Positions 49,655 to 62,630 of a stretch of 64,000 nt of DNA are shown here, piece after piece. The stretch's first letter is position 1. Every line of letters starts with the position of its first letter. The notes under the pieces were generated by a model. The model worked only from the letters and a program-made list of their open reading frames with translations. It made no database searches and had not been told where the DNA came from. This stretch comes from Numida meleagris (Eukaryota > Chordata > Aves > Galliformes > Numididae). The stretch spans positions 64,523,438 to 64,587,437 of the forward strand of contig NC_034409.1 of the NCBI RefSeq assembly GCF_002078875.1, read 5' to 3'. The translations under genes and the position numbers were made by a program.

Positions 49655-51895
49655 ATTAATTTAAAAGGTGATATGACGCACGGGGTCCTGAAATAAAAGA
49701 CCAGATTTACTGGCCCCTAACAGAATTGGAGCAATGCAGAAACTTGAATGCAGAATATGTCATTGTTATAACATCCACAGAACAGAGTTTTTGTCAGAGA
49801 TTTTTTTCCCTTCCAAAGTAAGCTACTGCCTCTTCAGCTCAAGAATTTTTCCCGAAGGAAGTAATCCATTATATTTTCTATGGCCTATTAGTATAAAAGG
49901 ACATCTTGCAAGAAAGCCTGTGGCCTGTGTTTTCTCTTGTGAGGGATACTCCACAACTGCTCTTATTCTACCAGCTTTCTTGAATTCAAGTTTTCACTTC
50001 CTTAGTTTTTCCTTAGATAACTTGCCTTACATATTCCAGCAGAAATGGACCTGTAAGCTGAACTGTGTACCTCTTTCATCCCCACTGTTGAAAGAAAGTG
50101 CTTTTCACATTTATCTGATGTCTCAGGCAGAACAGTTCTTGAGTTGCAGAGAAGTGCTGGGTGGCAGTAGGAGATGGTACTTCTGCCATGTGCTGAAAGA
50201 TGCACCTGGTGTGCCCACTCTGGTTCTACCACAGGTTGCTCTCAGGAAGAAAGTGAGGTAGCTCCTGTGCATCAGCCAGAGCTGGCTTGAGTTCCTCTCC
50301 CCTCTCCTCCCTTCTGTGCTACATAGAGGCCTGGATCTGCAAATAATTCCAGCAGTTTGTGACAGTCTCAGTGGCAATGCTCTGCTCCTCAGAGCAGCAG
50401 TGAGGAGCTCTAATGGATCCTGGCTGGCAGTGACTGCACTGTGTGTACCATTATACATAGCTCAAATGATGTCAGGGATAAGCAGATTTAAAATGACACC
50501 TTTGTTTTACAGAAGCCCTTTTTTAGTACTGGTTGCTTAGCTCATTACCAGAGAAACTAGAGGAAATAAATAGTGACAGTATTGCATATAACCACATCAA
50601 CACAAGGGGCTTTTCACACTGTCCTTTAGTTTTCAAACCAGTATACTGGAACAATACAGGACCAATATCTTGCAGCTTACCTCCTTTCTTAGCTGTCCTC
50701 CTCCCATGCTAAAAGCTGCCCTGTCTAGCTGCAGGGTCTCCCAAGGCTGGAAGCAGTGGCTATCTTGAAGGACTGTAATTCTCTCCTGGGAAGTTTTCCC
50801 ATTACAGACGTCTTTGTACCCTGGGCTCAAATCAGATCTCAGGCTGTCATTTGAATACCTGTTTCTACTAAGCATGTAAAGGCATTTGCAATGATTTATA
50901 TATATATATATAAATATATATATAACTCAAGACTTTCAAAGATGTAGTTACTACAACTATGTTAGCACAGACAGGCAAGGCAGCTATAGATTAATTAACT
51001 CATGTACCATTAGCCGTTCCACACAGGGTAATCAACATGAGGTAAATTGCACAGGTTCTTAAGCAAGTTTTACAACCCACACTGAAATTCCTGCTGTTGA
51101 GTCTGGTATGATAACCAGGCAGGAATAGCCGTGCCTCAGTAAAATGTTGCAAGAACAAGAATTGACATATATAAAGGGCTCACTGTGGCCTTTTCTTTGT
51201 TTCCTTGAGGAACTTTGCTTTTGCAGGATATCCTCTGGGAAAAAGAAAGAAGTATACACACTCAAAACCAAATTAATTTAAAAAATTAACCCATGCCATG
51301 TATACACAATTCCCCTTGAAACAATGTAAAAAAGCTAAATTGCCTCTGACACCAAGTATGAGGTTAAGAGTAAAAATGTTCTTTGTGGATTTAAAAAAAT
51401 GAAGCTGTAAATGGGATTTGTTTTTCTAAGCATTTTGAAGTTATACTTATTAATAGTGAATTCTTTATTTTTCTGATATGCAAACTGAGGCAGAGATACA
51501 GCTACACCCTTCATATAGATAAGGTCTTCTAGTGGTACTACAAGAACTAAACTCTGAAGTCTTAGCATCAAAACTGATTAAGGCTGTTAAATGAAAAGCA
51601 CAATACATTTTGTATGCAACAGTTGTCATTTAAGGTTCCAACTTCTCAAATACATTCACAAAATACATTCCCTGTATAAAATTAAAGGTTTGTTGCCTTA
51701 AAGCATCATTCACAATAATTAAGCAAGGAGTCCACTGTCATAAGCAAGAAGAAAGCTTAGTACAAGATTGTGATAAATTTCTATTTTCTCATAGATGCTC
51801 TCTTGGCAATACTGAATGGAGCAGGTACTTCAGCCCTTCAAACCAACCACTTTGATAATAAGACTGGGCAAGAACATGCAACATTTTAAAAAGAA
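49655..51895. other. No assignable gene; one long unrecognised open frame
   Basis: A 175-codon plus frame at 49734-50261 is long for chance in this composition but has no domain, no likely signal peptide and an ordinary ATG context. Minus-strand frames overlap it at 50002-50458, which argues for low stop density. A (TA)n run lies at 50896-50924. No repeat family is recognised. Confidence 0.45.
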
Positions 51896-51897
51896 GT

Positions 51898-52958
51898 TTA
51901 GAATTCAGAACACTCATCCAGCCATACAGCAGAGCTCAGAGGGTTGTGATCAGTGGCGCAGATTCCAGCTGGAGTCCTGTAACTAGCGGTGTTCCCCAAG
52001 AGTTGGTACCATATCCTATGTTGTTCAACATCTTCATCAGTGACCTGGATGTAGGGATAGAATGCACCCACAGCAAGTTTGCTGATGATACAAAGCTGAG
52101 AGGAGTGGCTGACACACCAGAAGATTGTGCTGCCATTCAGCGAAACCTGGACAGACTGGAGAGTTGGGCAGAGAGAAACCTGATGAAGTTCAACAAGAGC
52201 AAATTTAGAGTCTTGCACCTGGGGAGGAATAACTCTACACATCAGAACAGATTAGGGGATGACCTGCTGGAGTGGACTTGTGCAGATAAGGACCTGGGTG
52301 TCCTAGTGGACAACAGGTTGACCATGAGCCAGCAGTGTGCCTTTGTGGCCCAGAAGGCCAGTGGTATCCTGGGGTGCATTAAGAGGAGCGCGACCAGCAG
52401 GTCGAGGGAGGTGATCTTTCTCCTTTACTCTGCCCTGGTGAGGCCATATCTGGAGTACTGTGCCGAGTTCTAGGCTCCTCTGTTCAAAAAAGACAGGGAT
52501 CTTCTAAAAGAGTCCAGCACTGGGCCACAAAGATGATTAGAGGCCTGGAGCGCCTCCTGTATGAGGAAAGGCTGAGAGATCTGGGTCTGTTCAACCCAGA
52601 GAAGACTGAGAGGGGATATCATCACTGTTTATAAACATTTAAAGTATAGGAGTCAAATGGATGGGACCGTGCTCTTTTCAGTGTATAGCAACAGGACTGG
52701 GGCAATGGGCAAAAACTGGAACAATGGAAGTTTCATATAAACACACAAAGAACTTCTTTAATGTGAGGGTGACAGAGCACTGAACAGGCTGCCCAGAGAG
52801 GTTGTGGAGTCTCCTTCTCTGGAGATATTCTAGACCCACCTAGATGCTCTCCTGTTCAGCCTACTCTAGGGAACTTGCTTTAGCAGGGGGGTTGGACTCT
52901 ATGAGCTCCAGAAGTCCTTTTCAACCCCTATGATTCTATGACTGTATGACTCTATGAA
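51898..52958 (+). mobile_element. CR1 LINE with intact FADD box, then frameshifted
   Basis: The copy starts inside the reverse transcriptase. The frame 51946-52473 reads SWSPVTSGVPQELVPYPMLF, then NIFISDLDVGIECTHSKFAD with the catalytic FADD box intact, then DKDLGVLVDNRLTMSQQCAF, and ends in a stop after EYCAEF at about 52471. After this, conserved CR1 blocks continue in other frames (RGLERLLYEERLRDLGLFN-like, about 52540-52610). The 3' end has GGGTTGGACTCTATGAGCTC and the tail ATTCTATGACTGTATGACTC. It is 5' truncated and frameshifted, so inactive. Confidence 0.95.
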
Positions 52959-53805
52959 AAGACCCTTTTCCAGTCTCATCTATCAAAGCTTTCAATGCAC
53001 TTCCATGTGTGGCAGATTTACTTAATCAGCTATTTACTTTAGGCAGACTGAAGGAGATAGAGAAAGAAGAAAACAGGAAAAAAAATTTAAAATTCTTATT
53101 CCAAAGTCATGCTCTACCTGTGTTGTTTTACCATGTCAGCCTGAGCACTAAGAACTGAATTTTTAGGAGGCGAAAAAGTGTACACAAAAATACTTGGTTA
53201 TCTGCCTTCCAGTTGTAAATCTGCCTTACAAATTCACAGTGCTTTTCACATCTCAGAGCAGGATAAATCCTTATCTCTCTACCAAAGATGCTGTAAGTAC
53301 AACAAAGAGGATTTTGGTCAAGAAATTCCTTTGCAGACTTCCAGATTTGGGGAAAAAAATGCTGCATGCCTATTTTGTTGGTAAATGGAAAATAAACAAA
53401 AAAATAATAATGGTGGAGTATCTGACACAGCATTAGTTCACAGTGAAGGCTGCTACTGCACATTCTTAAAAATGGTGGTTACCTCCACGTAGTACAGAGG
53501 TAACATATATCTCCTTTTTTCCAGATACAAAAGCTAAACCACGGATGCGTGCTTGTGCCTGTGCTTGCCTGTGTGTCTGAGTGAGTTAGGCTTATTTTTC
53601 CTGAGCGGTGAAAGCTTTGCCAAAAATCCTCTCATTCACAGTGAATCCAAGACCAAGGCTGGAAGCCATGAGAATTAGCTGCAGGTGCTTCAGGTTTAGA
53701 AACTGCTGAAGGGACGAAAGACCAAGGTGTTGGCTCCAGGTTAGTTCTTATGATCAACTATTCTTTTTATCTTCCCATAAGACCACCACACTCTTTTGTT
53801 GGCAA

Positions 53806-53832
53806 GGGGGAGGGAGAAGGGGGGTTGGGGGG
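53806..53832 (+). other. G-quadruplex motif
   Basis: Four G-runs of 5, 3, 6 and 6 bases (53806-53810, 53812-53814, 53819-53824, 53827-53832) with loops of 1, 4 and 2 bases, followed by an A-run. This is the strongest quadruplex candidate in the window. Confidence 0.75.
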
Positions 53833-56800
53833 CAAAAAAAAAAAAAGAGGTTGTTTGATTTCAAATAGGAGGCGGAATTCCTCACAAGACGAGCCTGTAG
53901 CGATCAGGAAAAGCAGGTTAAGAAAAGGAGATGTGGGAAAGAGGTAAAATAGAGGGTGGGGGGGAGGATTTATTCATTCAATTTAGGATATTAGCAGTAA
54001 ATTGAAGAGGTAGTTTGTTCTGTGTTTAGTCTTAAACAAATTCTGCCCCCTTTTTCCACACGTTTTCCCTTTGTTTATCTCCTGAGAGATGCCCACATGT
54101 GTACAATACAAAGAATCAAGTCATAAAAGTGCAAGCCTGTCAGCCTCCCGGAGGACCAATTAATGCTGTTCCAAATCTTGTGGGCAGGCAGATGAAAAGG
54201 ATACAGAAAGAGAAGGGGAGGTAGATGAATACTCAACGAGAGCAAGGCAGGTTTTTCAGATGTTGGTAGGAACTTCTTTTGGTATTCTTAGCTAACTTAT
54301 TTGGGGTTTGGCTTTCTCTCTCACTTCCGTGGTCCCCGGTCATAACTGCAACAAAAGGAAAAGCCACACTTCAAAATATCAATTAGGCTTATATCCAAAC
54401 CAGTAACATGAGGGCAGTGTGGGAGAGGGGGCAGGAAAAGGCCATTTAGAAGTTTTCCAACCCTCCTTTCATATATTGGCAGTTTTATTGATAGGTACTT
54501 GAGTTTATATTACCGTTTGTATCTCTGAGTATTGCTCTGAATGCAGCAGCCTTTGTAGTGCAACCTTTTACTCCTATCTCACCCCCTACGTGTCCACAGG
54601 CCTTTGAAGAGCAAGCGAGTGGCACTTTGAAATCAAGAGTTGAAAGTGTTTGACATGGAAAAGGGAGCATGAAAGTCTTGCTCTTTGAACCTTTTCTTTT
54701 CAAAGTCCCACAGAAAGTACAGGCAGGACAATAATGGACAGGCTAGGGGCTCCCAGGGTGAAGTGGGGATATGTGGTAATGAGGTTTTAAGTGTTTCAGC
54801 GATCGTTCCTCCCCACAGTTTCTTCTCCTACGTACTCCCAGTGAATTAAATCTGCTGCCAAGATATCACAGAAATATTTAGTTAAATATATATTCTTATA
54901 TTCTCTTTCCCTGTTTAATTCCTTCCTTTAGTTCTGGAAATGAAATTGAGCTGATGGAAGCAGGAAAGAGCGGTCAGAATTATCATTAGGTTGCTGATTA
55001 TTGATGGAAGATCCTTTTTTGTTTTGTTTTCCAATTAAATGAAGCCAGATGCACAGTAAATGCAAGTTGCACGAGAAATGCAGCCAGCTGTTGCATCAAA
55101 GGTCAGGCACAAGCCTCTCCACACTCGCATACAAACTCACTGTCTCTTATCTGGTGGGGTCAGAAAGGTGAATTAGTAAACTTACCAGCTGCTGAGATTT
55201 GCTTCAGTAATTTTACCTGTATCTGAGAGCAGTTAGCGTGGAGGGAAGGAAAGAAACTTGGAGGGCCTGAAATGAAACATCTCGTCTAAGAGCTTCATTA
55301 TACTTAAGAAAGAAAGATGCAGCAGGTTAAGTCATTACTCTCTAAGGTCCATGAGCTGAACTTTCACTCTTTGGAGAAAGTTACAATAAAACCAAAAACT
55401 CGGGCCCAGAAACCTTTTTATATTGTATCTTCTCAGTTGTGTAATCCTCCACCTGAGAAGAAAAAAATCCTTTCTGAGTGATGTAGCAATCATTTTACAC
55501 ACTCAAGCATGAAATTTCATCACCATTATCTTAGCTTGGATGACTGTACAGATGTTGTTTGGTCATAAAATGTATTCTGGCCTTTTTAAAATCTAACTGT
55601 AGTATCTGACTCAATGACCTCTTGCAGCAGTCGGTTCCACAGGTTGGGGCTATTCTCTGATGAGGAAAATGTATTTGTATTGATTATAGAATTAGGCAAG
55701 GTAAGATAGGAAGAGCTGAATAAAAACTCACTGTCAAAAATGCTTCAGAATGTTCTGATCAAGAAGACAGCTTCTTCTTGCACTAATCCTGCCGAGTACT
55801 GCCCTTTTTCGGAGCTGGATCCAGAACAGTTTAAAGGTTCCATTCTTTCAAAATGGCTGACGCTAGGATCCTCCCACCAAAAGGCACTTAAAAAAAAATC
55901 TGATCCTGAATTTGAATACTGAGTCTACCTCTATGTGCCATTCAATCACCTGAGATAGAGTTGTGGTTTTTTTTTCTGCGTGGGGCATGTATAATGCAGA
56001 CATTTATCTGACCTGGCTTTGCTTTTCCATGAAAACAAGTGAAGCTAGTGCCACCATACTGCTGCAAGTGCCATGCACACAACTAGAGTTCTGCATCTTG
56101 CAGAACCTCAATAATGCTCCATGGCACTGCCCTGCCTCAGAGTCACTGTGCCGTGCTCATGGCTGGATTAGTGCCTGAGAGGCAAATACGTAAGAGGACA
56201 TTTCAAAAGGACAGCTCTGCTTCAAGGATTAGGGGAAGAAATGAGAATCTCCTTTCCCTTTCTGAATGTATAGTTTTCTCTAGACTCTTCAAGGAGATAG
56301 CTACACCAGTTTGTGCATTGACAAGAAGTGTGGCTGCACATCCAGAGCTAGATTTTCCTCCTGGTGAAAGGCTGCAAGTATTGCTGACAACGCATCATGC
56401 TCACGAGGTGAAAAAGACTGTGCAGTGTAACATGGAGTAGGGAAACTGAACAAGCATGAGACCAATACTATCCAGCTCTGCAGCCCAGATCAGCTCATTT
56501 CACCTCTGTCTGCCTTACTTCCTCCACCTATAAATCAAGGATAATAATAATCGCTGTAAGCACAGGTATATCAAATAATTAATTGCTCTCTATACAAGAC
56601 TTGTTTACACACAGATATGTAAAGTCAGGTATCACCTCATCTGAGCCAGACTTCTGGTGAACTACCTGACCACATGGGCCAGAATTTGCTATTCTTCTCA
56701 ACTCCTATGCCAAAGTTTAACACTCCCCAAATACTATGCATGTTCAGGATCTGCTTTTTATTTCCTTTGAGATCAGAGCCACAAACATTATACATTATAA

Positions 56801-57444
56801 CACTTTCACAAATGATGTTTAATAAATAGGATAACAGAGTGAGGTTTTTTTTTTGTCTTTGAAAAACATCTTTTAATGATTTTTTTGATGGTTTCTTTCT
56901 TTCTCTTTTGAATATCTGAATACTTGATACTATGACGTCCAGAAAGATATTCAAGTAAACATTCTTAAATCATGTATGTTTGGCATTCAAATAACCAGAC
57001 TGAACAATGATGTTTAACAGACTAAGTAGTAACAGCAAGAGTGTTATAGGCAATTCTTAACCACCTGGAAAGAGAAAGGAAGAAAGAAAAAGACAGAAAA
57101 GGGAAGAGAGAATGTTGTAAATACTTGAGTTCTTTCCTTATGATCTGGTGGAATAATTGTGGAAGCAAACAGTGAACGCAGTTGTTTCACTCATACTTCT
57201 GACACGCCTGATTCCTGCATCCAAGGCATTGAACTGCACTGACTGGCACTGAGTCTTACGTGGTCCACTAAAACCTGCCATTATGTATGCTTTTGACTTT
57301 TCTGCCAAAATTTCTTCTGCTTTTTTTGAAGTAACAATATGATGTGCCTTAGGAATATGACAGTCTCTGAAAAGTACTCTGATTTGGTTTGAAGAACTTC
57401 AGTGGAACGTTCTCCCCTGAAGTTACTAGCCTGTTTACCTGTTT

Positions 57445-57475
57445 TCTTACATTTAGGCTTTCCCTACAGGTGAGT
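57445..57475 (+). promoter_or_regulatory. Recursive-splice-like site (acceptor joined to donor)
   Basis: A pyrimidine-rich tract (CTTTCCCTACAG, ending at 57469) joins directly to GTGAGT at 57470-57475. In long vertebrate introns such a YAG|GTRAGT arrangement can act as a ratchet point for stepwise intron removal. An alternative acceptor (TTTTCTTACATTTAG, ending at 57456) would make a 13-nt exon. Motifs like this are expected a few times by chance in 64 kb, so the call is tentative. Confidence 0.25.
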
Positions 57476-57984
57476 TCCTCCAGTGTACTTACTTGTGTTT
57501 GTTTCTCAGTACTTCAACTTATTTTCTCTCAACTCCAGTTGCTCTGTGTCTGTTGTAGTTCAATGTAGGTGCCAGTATGTCGTATGCTACCTGCTGAATG
57601 ACAGATTGGCCACAGTTTGCTCAATTTTTGATTCTTTCCAGGAATGTATATTAATGGCATCAGAGCAAGTACAGTTATTTCAAAAGTTATTTCCAATCAG
57701 CAGAACTACCACAAATTTCCATGTATTTTGAAAGTGGAATCTCAACAGGTATCTCTGGAGCATTTAAAGCTGTATTGCACTAGTAAACTTTTACAGGACC
57801 CTGACAGGGACTTTGTCCCCTCAGATGGTGTTTTGCAGCCTAACTGACCTCCCTGCCAGGGTGCTGTTTTGAAGATCAAGGTATTTTTTTTCTTGTCTTC
57901 TTTACTTGCAGCTCTTGTTATGATTTCATATCCCATTTAATTTGTTCCTCTCCGTTCTCCACAAAAGATTAGGAACACTTGTAG

Positions 57985-58200
57985 AGTCTTAACATATATC
58001 CTCTCTTAATTACCTCATGGCTGAGCCATACATATATAACTCTTTTTATCTTCCCTCATATGTAAATTCCTTTGGTCCCCTGACCATTTTTGTTTCTCTT
58101 CTCTGAACTCTCTCTAATTTGTCAATATGTTTTTGGTAATTAAGATTCCCGCAACTAAATGCAATGTTCTGTATGCCTTCATGCCAGATCCCTACAGACT
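57985..58200 (-). mobile_element. Ancient CR1-like LINE fragment
   Basis: Motifs CTTTTTATCTTCCCTCATAT, TTTTTGTTTCTCTTCTCTGA and TCTCTAATTTGTCAATATGT, read on the plus strand, match the reverse complement of the conserved 3' region of old amniote CR1 elements. It is diverged, lacks a tail and has uncertain limits. Confidence 0.5.
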
Positions 58201-58204
58201 TTCA

Positions 58205-58560
58205 GAAGAGGTCACTGCTCACAGCTGGGGCCAGATTTCCAGAAGCACTTTGAACACTGAGTGCTTTTGAAAATGACTATAAAATATAATTAAGGGTACT
58301 GTTGGCTAAGGAGCATTTTGAAGATCTTAGCTCTTGTGTAGGTGTCTAAACGGAGCTGGAACTAATAAAAATGTGATGCCATTAAAAATGTTGAGCACTT
58401 TAATATTTACTTCTAATCTCTTTCAGAAGTCTGTCCTGAAGGTAATTATATTACTTTTCTTTCTATATCTTCTATTTTGTGGTTTCTGTTAGGCTGCATT
58501 TCTGTGTGTGATTTTAAGTAAATAGCATTTAGCTTGCAACTCTGTCTAAATAGGTGTATT
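58205..58560. other. No gene seen; short unique spacer
   Basis: AT-rich sequence between the ancient CR1 fragment and the next LTR. No open frame, repeat family or regulatory motif is recognised. Confidence 0.55.
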
Positions 58561-58562
58561 TT

Positions 58563-59119
58563 TGTGATGGTTTTGGCTGGAGTAGAGCTTATTTTCTTCA
58601 TAGTAGTTTGCATGGTGCTATGTTTTATATTTTTGATTAAAAAATATTGATAATAGACTTGAGTTTTAGTTGTTGCTGGGCAGTGCTTACAGAGTCAAGG
58701 ATGTTTCTGCTTCTCAAGCTGTCCTGCCAGCAAGGAGGCTGGAGGGGATACAGTCAGGACAGCTGACCTAAACTGATCAGTGGATGGCCCATACCATGTG
58801 ACAGTGCGTGTGCTCAGCCATAAAAGCTAAAGGGAAAGAGAGAAGAGGGTTTTTTTCTTCTCAAGTTGCCATTTTGCATAATGAAACCCTATTTTTCTGG
58901 AAATGGCTGAACATCTGCCTGCCAATGAGAAGCAGAGAATGAACGCCTTATTTTACTTTGCTTGCGCATGTAGCTTCTGTTTTACCCATTAAACTGTCTT
59001 TACCTTATCCCATGAGTTTTCTCAGTTTTACTCTTCTGATTCTCTCCCACATCGTACTTGGGAGAGGTGAGTGGGTAGTTGGGTGGGACTTAGCTGCCTA
59101 TTAAGGCTAACTCTCAGCA
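58563..59119 (+). mobile_element. Solo LTR, avian ERVL-type family
   Basis: It starts TGTGATGGTTTTGGCTGGAG, aligned to the start of the LTR at 39591, and ends GGCTAACTCTCAGCA; 557 bp. Shared motifs include GTTTTAGTTGTTGCTGGGCA, TCAGGACAGCTGACCTAAAC, a CATAAAAG TATA-like box near 58821, CCCATTAAACTGTC near 58987 and CCCATGAGTTTTCTCAGTTT. The flanking 5-mers (ATTTT and ATCTG) do not match cleanly, so the target duplication has decayed or a boundary is off by a few bases. No internal viral genes are attached. Confidence 0.88.
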
Positions 59120-59121
59120 AT

Positions 59122-62100
59122 CTGTACTTTGTGGGAAAGATGGATTGAAAGCAGTTAATATTCATGAAAGAATGATGCCCAGAGATGCAAGCTGATAAGG
59201 TGAATATTTGTACCAGCTTGCCATATATTTTACACATCACAGACAATGCAAATATTGAGTAAAACTGAACAAATAAATGAGACAAAATGCTTTATTCAAT
59301 GTTTTCTTCCTACGAATGCTCACCTTTTTTTCCACATTTGTTTATTTTTTCTTCATGGAAAATGCAACACTATTTCTTAACAGGCTTAACCAACACTGTC
59401 TTAGCATTAAGTTGTGGACCATTACACAGATGAGTCCAGTTCCAGACTACTTTCTTTCAGGTCAGTTGGGATTTTATCTTTCCTATTTTGGGGGCAGAGG
59501 GGAAGACTATCCCATCCTCTTTTTCTAACTCTCCAGAGCACTCATATCATTGACAGAAAAATTTGGTTATCAAGTTTTTAAATACCATGCCTTCAGGAAC
59601 CAATAATGACTGATGTATGGTGCAGAACACTGTGCTTTAACAACAGTACTGACAGAAGAAGAATTACTCTTTCACCATTTCCTCTACTTAGCTTCATACT
59701 GAACAGTCCTGAGAGGAGGGAGGGAAAAGCACTTTTTCAGTTTTATTTTAAGAGGGAGCTAAAAATTGCAAACGAACTGCATTGAGAAACAAATTACAGA
59801 AGATTAAACAATCCAGATACTTTTCTGTGCTGCAGTAAACATATTCGCTAAATAGTTAAAAAAATGTTTATGATGTATCTAACAGAGCCATTCTAATTTA
59901 TCAGTTAAATATGTTTTCATAATTCTTTAAAAGGAATATTATTTACCCAGAAGACCAGAACAGTTTCTAAAAGAGCTTTTCCAGTCCATCGTGTAAATAT
60001 GTATTTAGGACAAGTGCTGTGTGTACAGGATTAAAAAAAATCCTCTGAAAATCTCTTTGAAAAGTTATTGCACATGTCCACTGCTGCAGCAAAATTTTAA
60101 ATATTCATATCTCAGCTGTTTCTTTTTTCAGAATTCTCAATTTGGTTTGAATATATTGCACATGAAATGCTTTGCAAGAGCATCATTTGTTGAATGTTAA
60201 CAGGCTTGTGTCCCAAAGGACTGCTCATGTGTGAAGCTACATATATGCTTAAACCTTTTCCAGATTTGGGGATTCACTTTGTCAGGCCAACATAAATATC
60301 ACATTCATGTGTAAAGAATTGTCTTCTCTACATGCTCACAAATAAGGGGAAATATTTTATCTACCTCTTTTCTATCTTTCTCTCCAATTTACTTCTGACA
60401 ATTATCTGCATGCAATGAGGTGTCTCCAGTTTCTAGACTCTGACATGAAGAGGAAGGTCTTCACTGCCCAGCGAAGCATCATCAAATAAAGCCCCCCAGG
60501 GGTTGTTTTAGAGGTTTCAAGTGCAAAATGCTGGAAGATGGCATAAATAAATATAATGGGAGGTGTATATCTGCTATTTTGAGATTTTGAGCCTGTATTG
60601 ATCTTTCATTGTAATACAAATTGTACTGAACAGGCAAAAAGAGTTGAAGGGAGAATTCTTGGGAGGAGAGGGAAGCAAAGTTACAGTGTCAGAGTACGAA
60701 AGCATAAAATTTTGAAAAAATTAGACCTACAGCATCATGGCAGTTACAAGGAATAAGTTTGAAGTATCTGAGAAAACATTTTGCATGCTTTCACTCTTTC
60801 ACAGTTTTCTGAAATACTATTAAATTCTCAATAGAGGAATGTATTTTTTAATATGAAAACGGACAGCTGTCTTGAGTTTCTAAAATGTAGATACAGATCC
60901 AAATTTTGAAACAATCTGAAGTTCTTCCAATAAATTAAAAGCAGTAAAAACTTACATTGCTTATTGCAAAACAATCAGCCTGATTTTTTTTTTTAATTGA
61001 ATATATTTACATACAAAAATCCTATCTTTGCAAAATTCTTGCTGTGGAATTTGTCGTGACATTTTTCACCAGCACTTTGATTGAAATATCTCTCAAATTT
61101 GTACCTGAAAATGAAGTTTTCAAGCTTCAATTTGATCTGGAGTTCAAGTTAAAGAAAAAACCTGAAAATTACTCGTAACACTATGCAAATAAAACATCAA
61201 CATCTTCTTTAGAAATACTTTTCAATTTTTGAGAACATGTATTTAAGAGTGGATTTTTGCTTTGTGTTCTGCCAAATTTTCTTTCTGTAATTTCTCTATA
61301 TTTGACTGATCAGAGTTGTAACAACAGAGCAGAGCAGAAAATACTCTGTTATACTTTGGAGCTTATCTATTTTATTGTTACTGCTAGTGTGATTGGCTAG
61401 CTAGATTCTGTTTTCTGAATTTCACTCAAAGACATGGAAATTTTTATGTTATTATTGTTTTACTCAACCACTCTTATTTTTGAATTTAGAAATTCATGGC
61501 CAGCAACAGATTTTTGTCTGTGACTACAAGTGCACCTTCTTCGTCATTCTGACATACCATGTAAACTGTCCTACTTCATGCAGACCACAAGTAATACTAT
61601 TTTCTCTGTGGTTACATGGAATATTTTTTCAAATATAAATATGTATATGAGACTGTATCTATGTGCTGTAAGTTTAAGGCCTTTCAATTTTTACTTTTTT
61701 TTAGTTAATATAAGCGCTGTTCCCAAATCTTAGTCATATTTAGAAATGTTCCATTCGCATAACAGAAAACTTGGTTTTAAGCCACCTTCTGCACAGAGCA
61801 CAGAACTTTGTTTTGATTACCTGAATTATCAATTTTTAACCTGAGGATTATTAATAATGCTGCGAGTACCTTAGTGTCTTGTGCTTTTTATGACCCTTTA
61901 AAGCTTTATCAAATCTCTTATATTTGATATTTCAGGTTACATTATCTCCTGGAGCTTTTGTCATGATTTGGCTATGTTCTCCATTTTTCCCAAAAGGGAT
62001 ATCTGCATAGTTATTCCTAGGAGCTTGCTGAGCCTATTTATACACAAACATATCGCCCTATTTAATCACTTTCTTGATCTTGTATGTATTGTTTTCTAGT

Positions 62101-62615
62101 TGTTTTCAACATGAGCAGTAATTGCAAGTAGCTTGAGGAGCTAGCTTTAACTAGCTTGTTAAACTGCTAAAGCTATTCTACTTCCAAATCACTGGTGTTC
62201 ATCTACATAAAGGTGATCACCATCAAATAGTAAATCTATACAGGAGAAGAGGTGGTTTCTGACCAGCAGATAGTGAGAATTTACATCTGTAAAAATACAG
62301 AAGTCAACTGTAAGATCTAAAAGGCTTACACTTGCACTCACTAAATTTAATGACAGAACCTCAGTTTTTTGCACCGGGAGATTTGGACTTGAGCCTTCAG
62401 ATGACAAAATATGCCGACTGTCTTGCAATTTTTCCTGTGTTACATACCAGAGAGTGTAATGTACTTTTCAACTGATTTCTTGCAAGTTACATACAACTTA
62501 TACTAATTATTTTACTCTGAAGTCCGATTCCATTAAAACAGCACCAGTCTTAACATCTTTCAACTATTCTCTGTAAAACCTCTCCAGAACACGTATAAAG
62601 CATTTTTTCTTCCTC
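59122..62615. other. No gene seen; AT-rich unique DNA
   Basis: Repeat-poor AT-rich DNA with short frames on both strands and no domain. The change to GC-rich sequence at about 62620 is abrupt. Confidence 0.6.
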
Positions 62616-62630
62616 TAAGGGGCCGTCGCA

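Larger units (their letters stand above)
52960..57975. other. No assignable gene; mixed unique DNA
   Basis: Contains a G-quadruplex motif at 53806-53832 and a second G-rich run at 53953-53967. The segment at about 55590-55690 (CAGTCGGTTCCACAGGTTGG) resembles an old CR1/L3-type 3' region but is too short to call. A 105-codon minus frame at 56637-56954 and a 108-codon plus frame at 56114-56440 have no recognisable domain. A polypurine stretch lies near 57066-57108. Confidence 0.5.

Noticed and set aside
51775..51830. Possible 30-nt exon after TATTTTCTCATAG
   Set aside because: The following GTACTT is a poor donor, and one of the frames has a stop.
51946..52473. 175-codon open frame as a host gene
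   Set aside because: It is the reverse transcriptase part of a CR1 copy with the FADD box, truncated and frameshifted.
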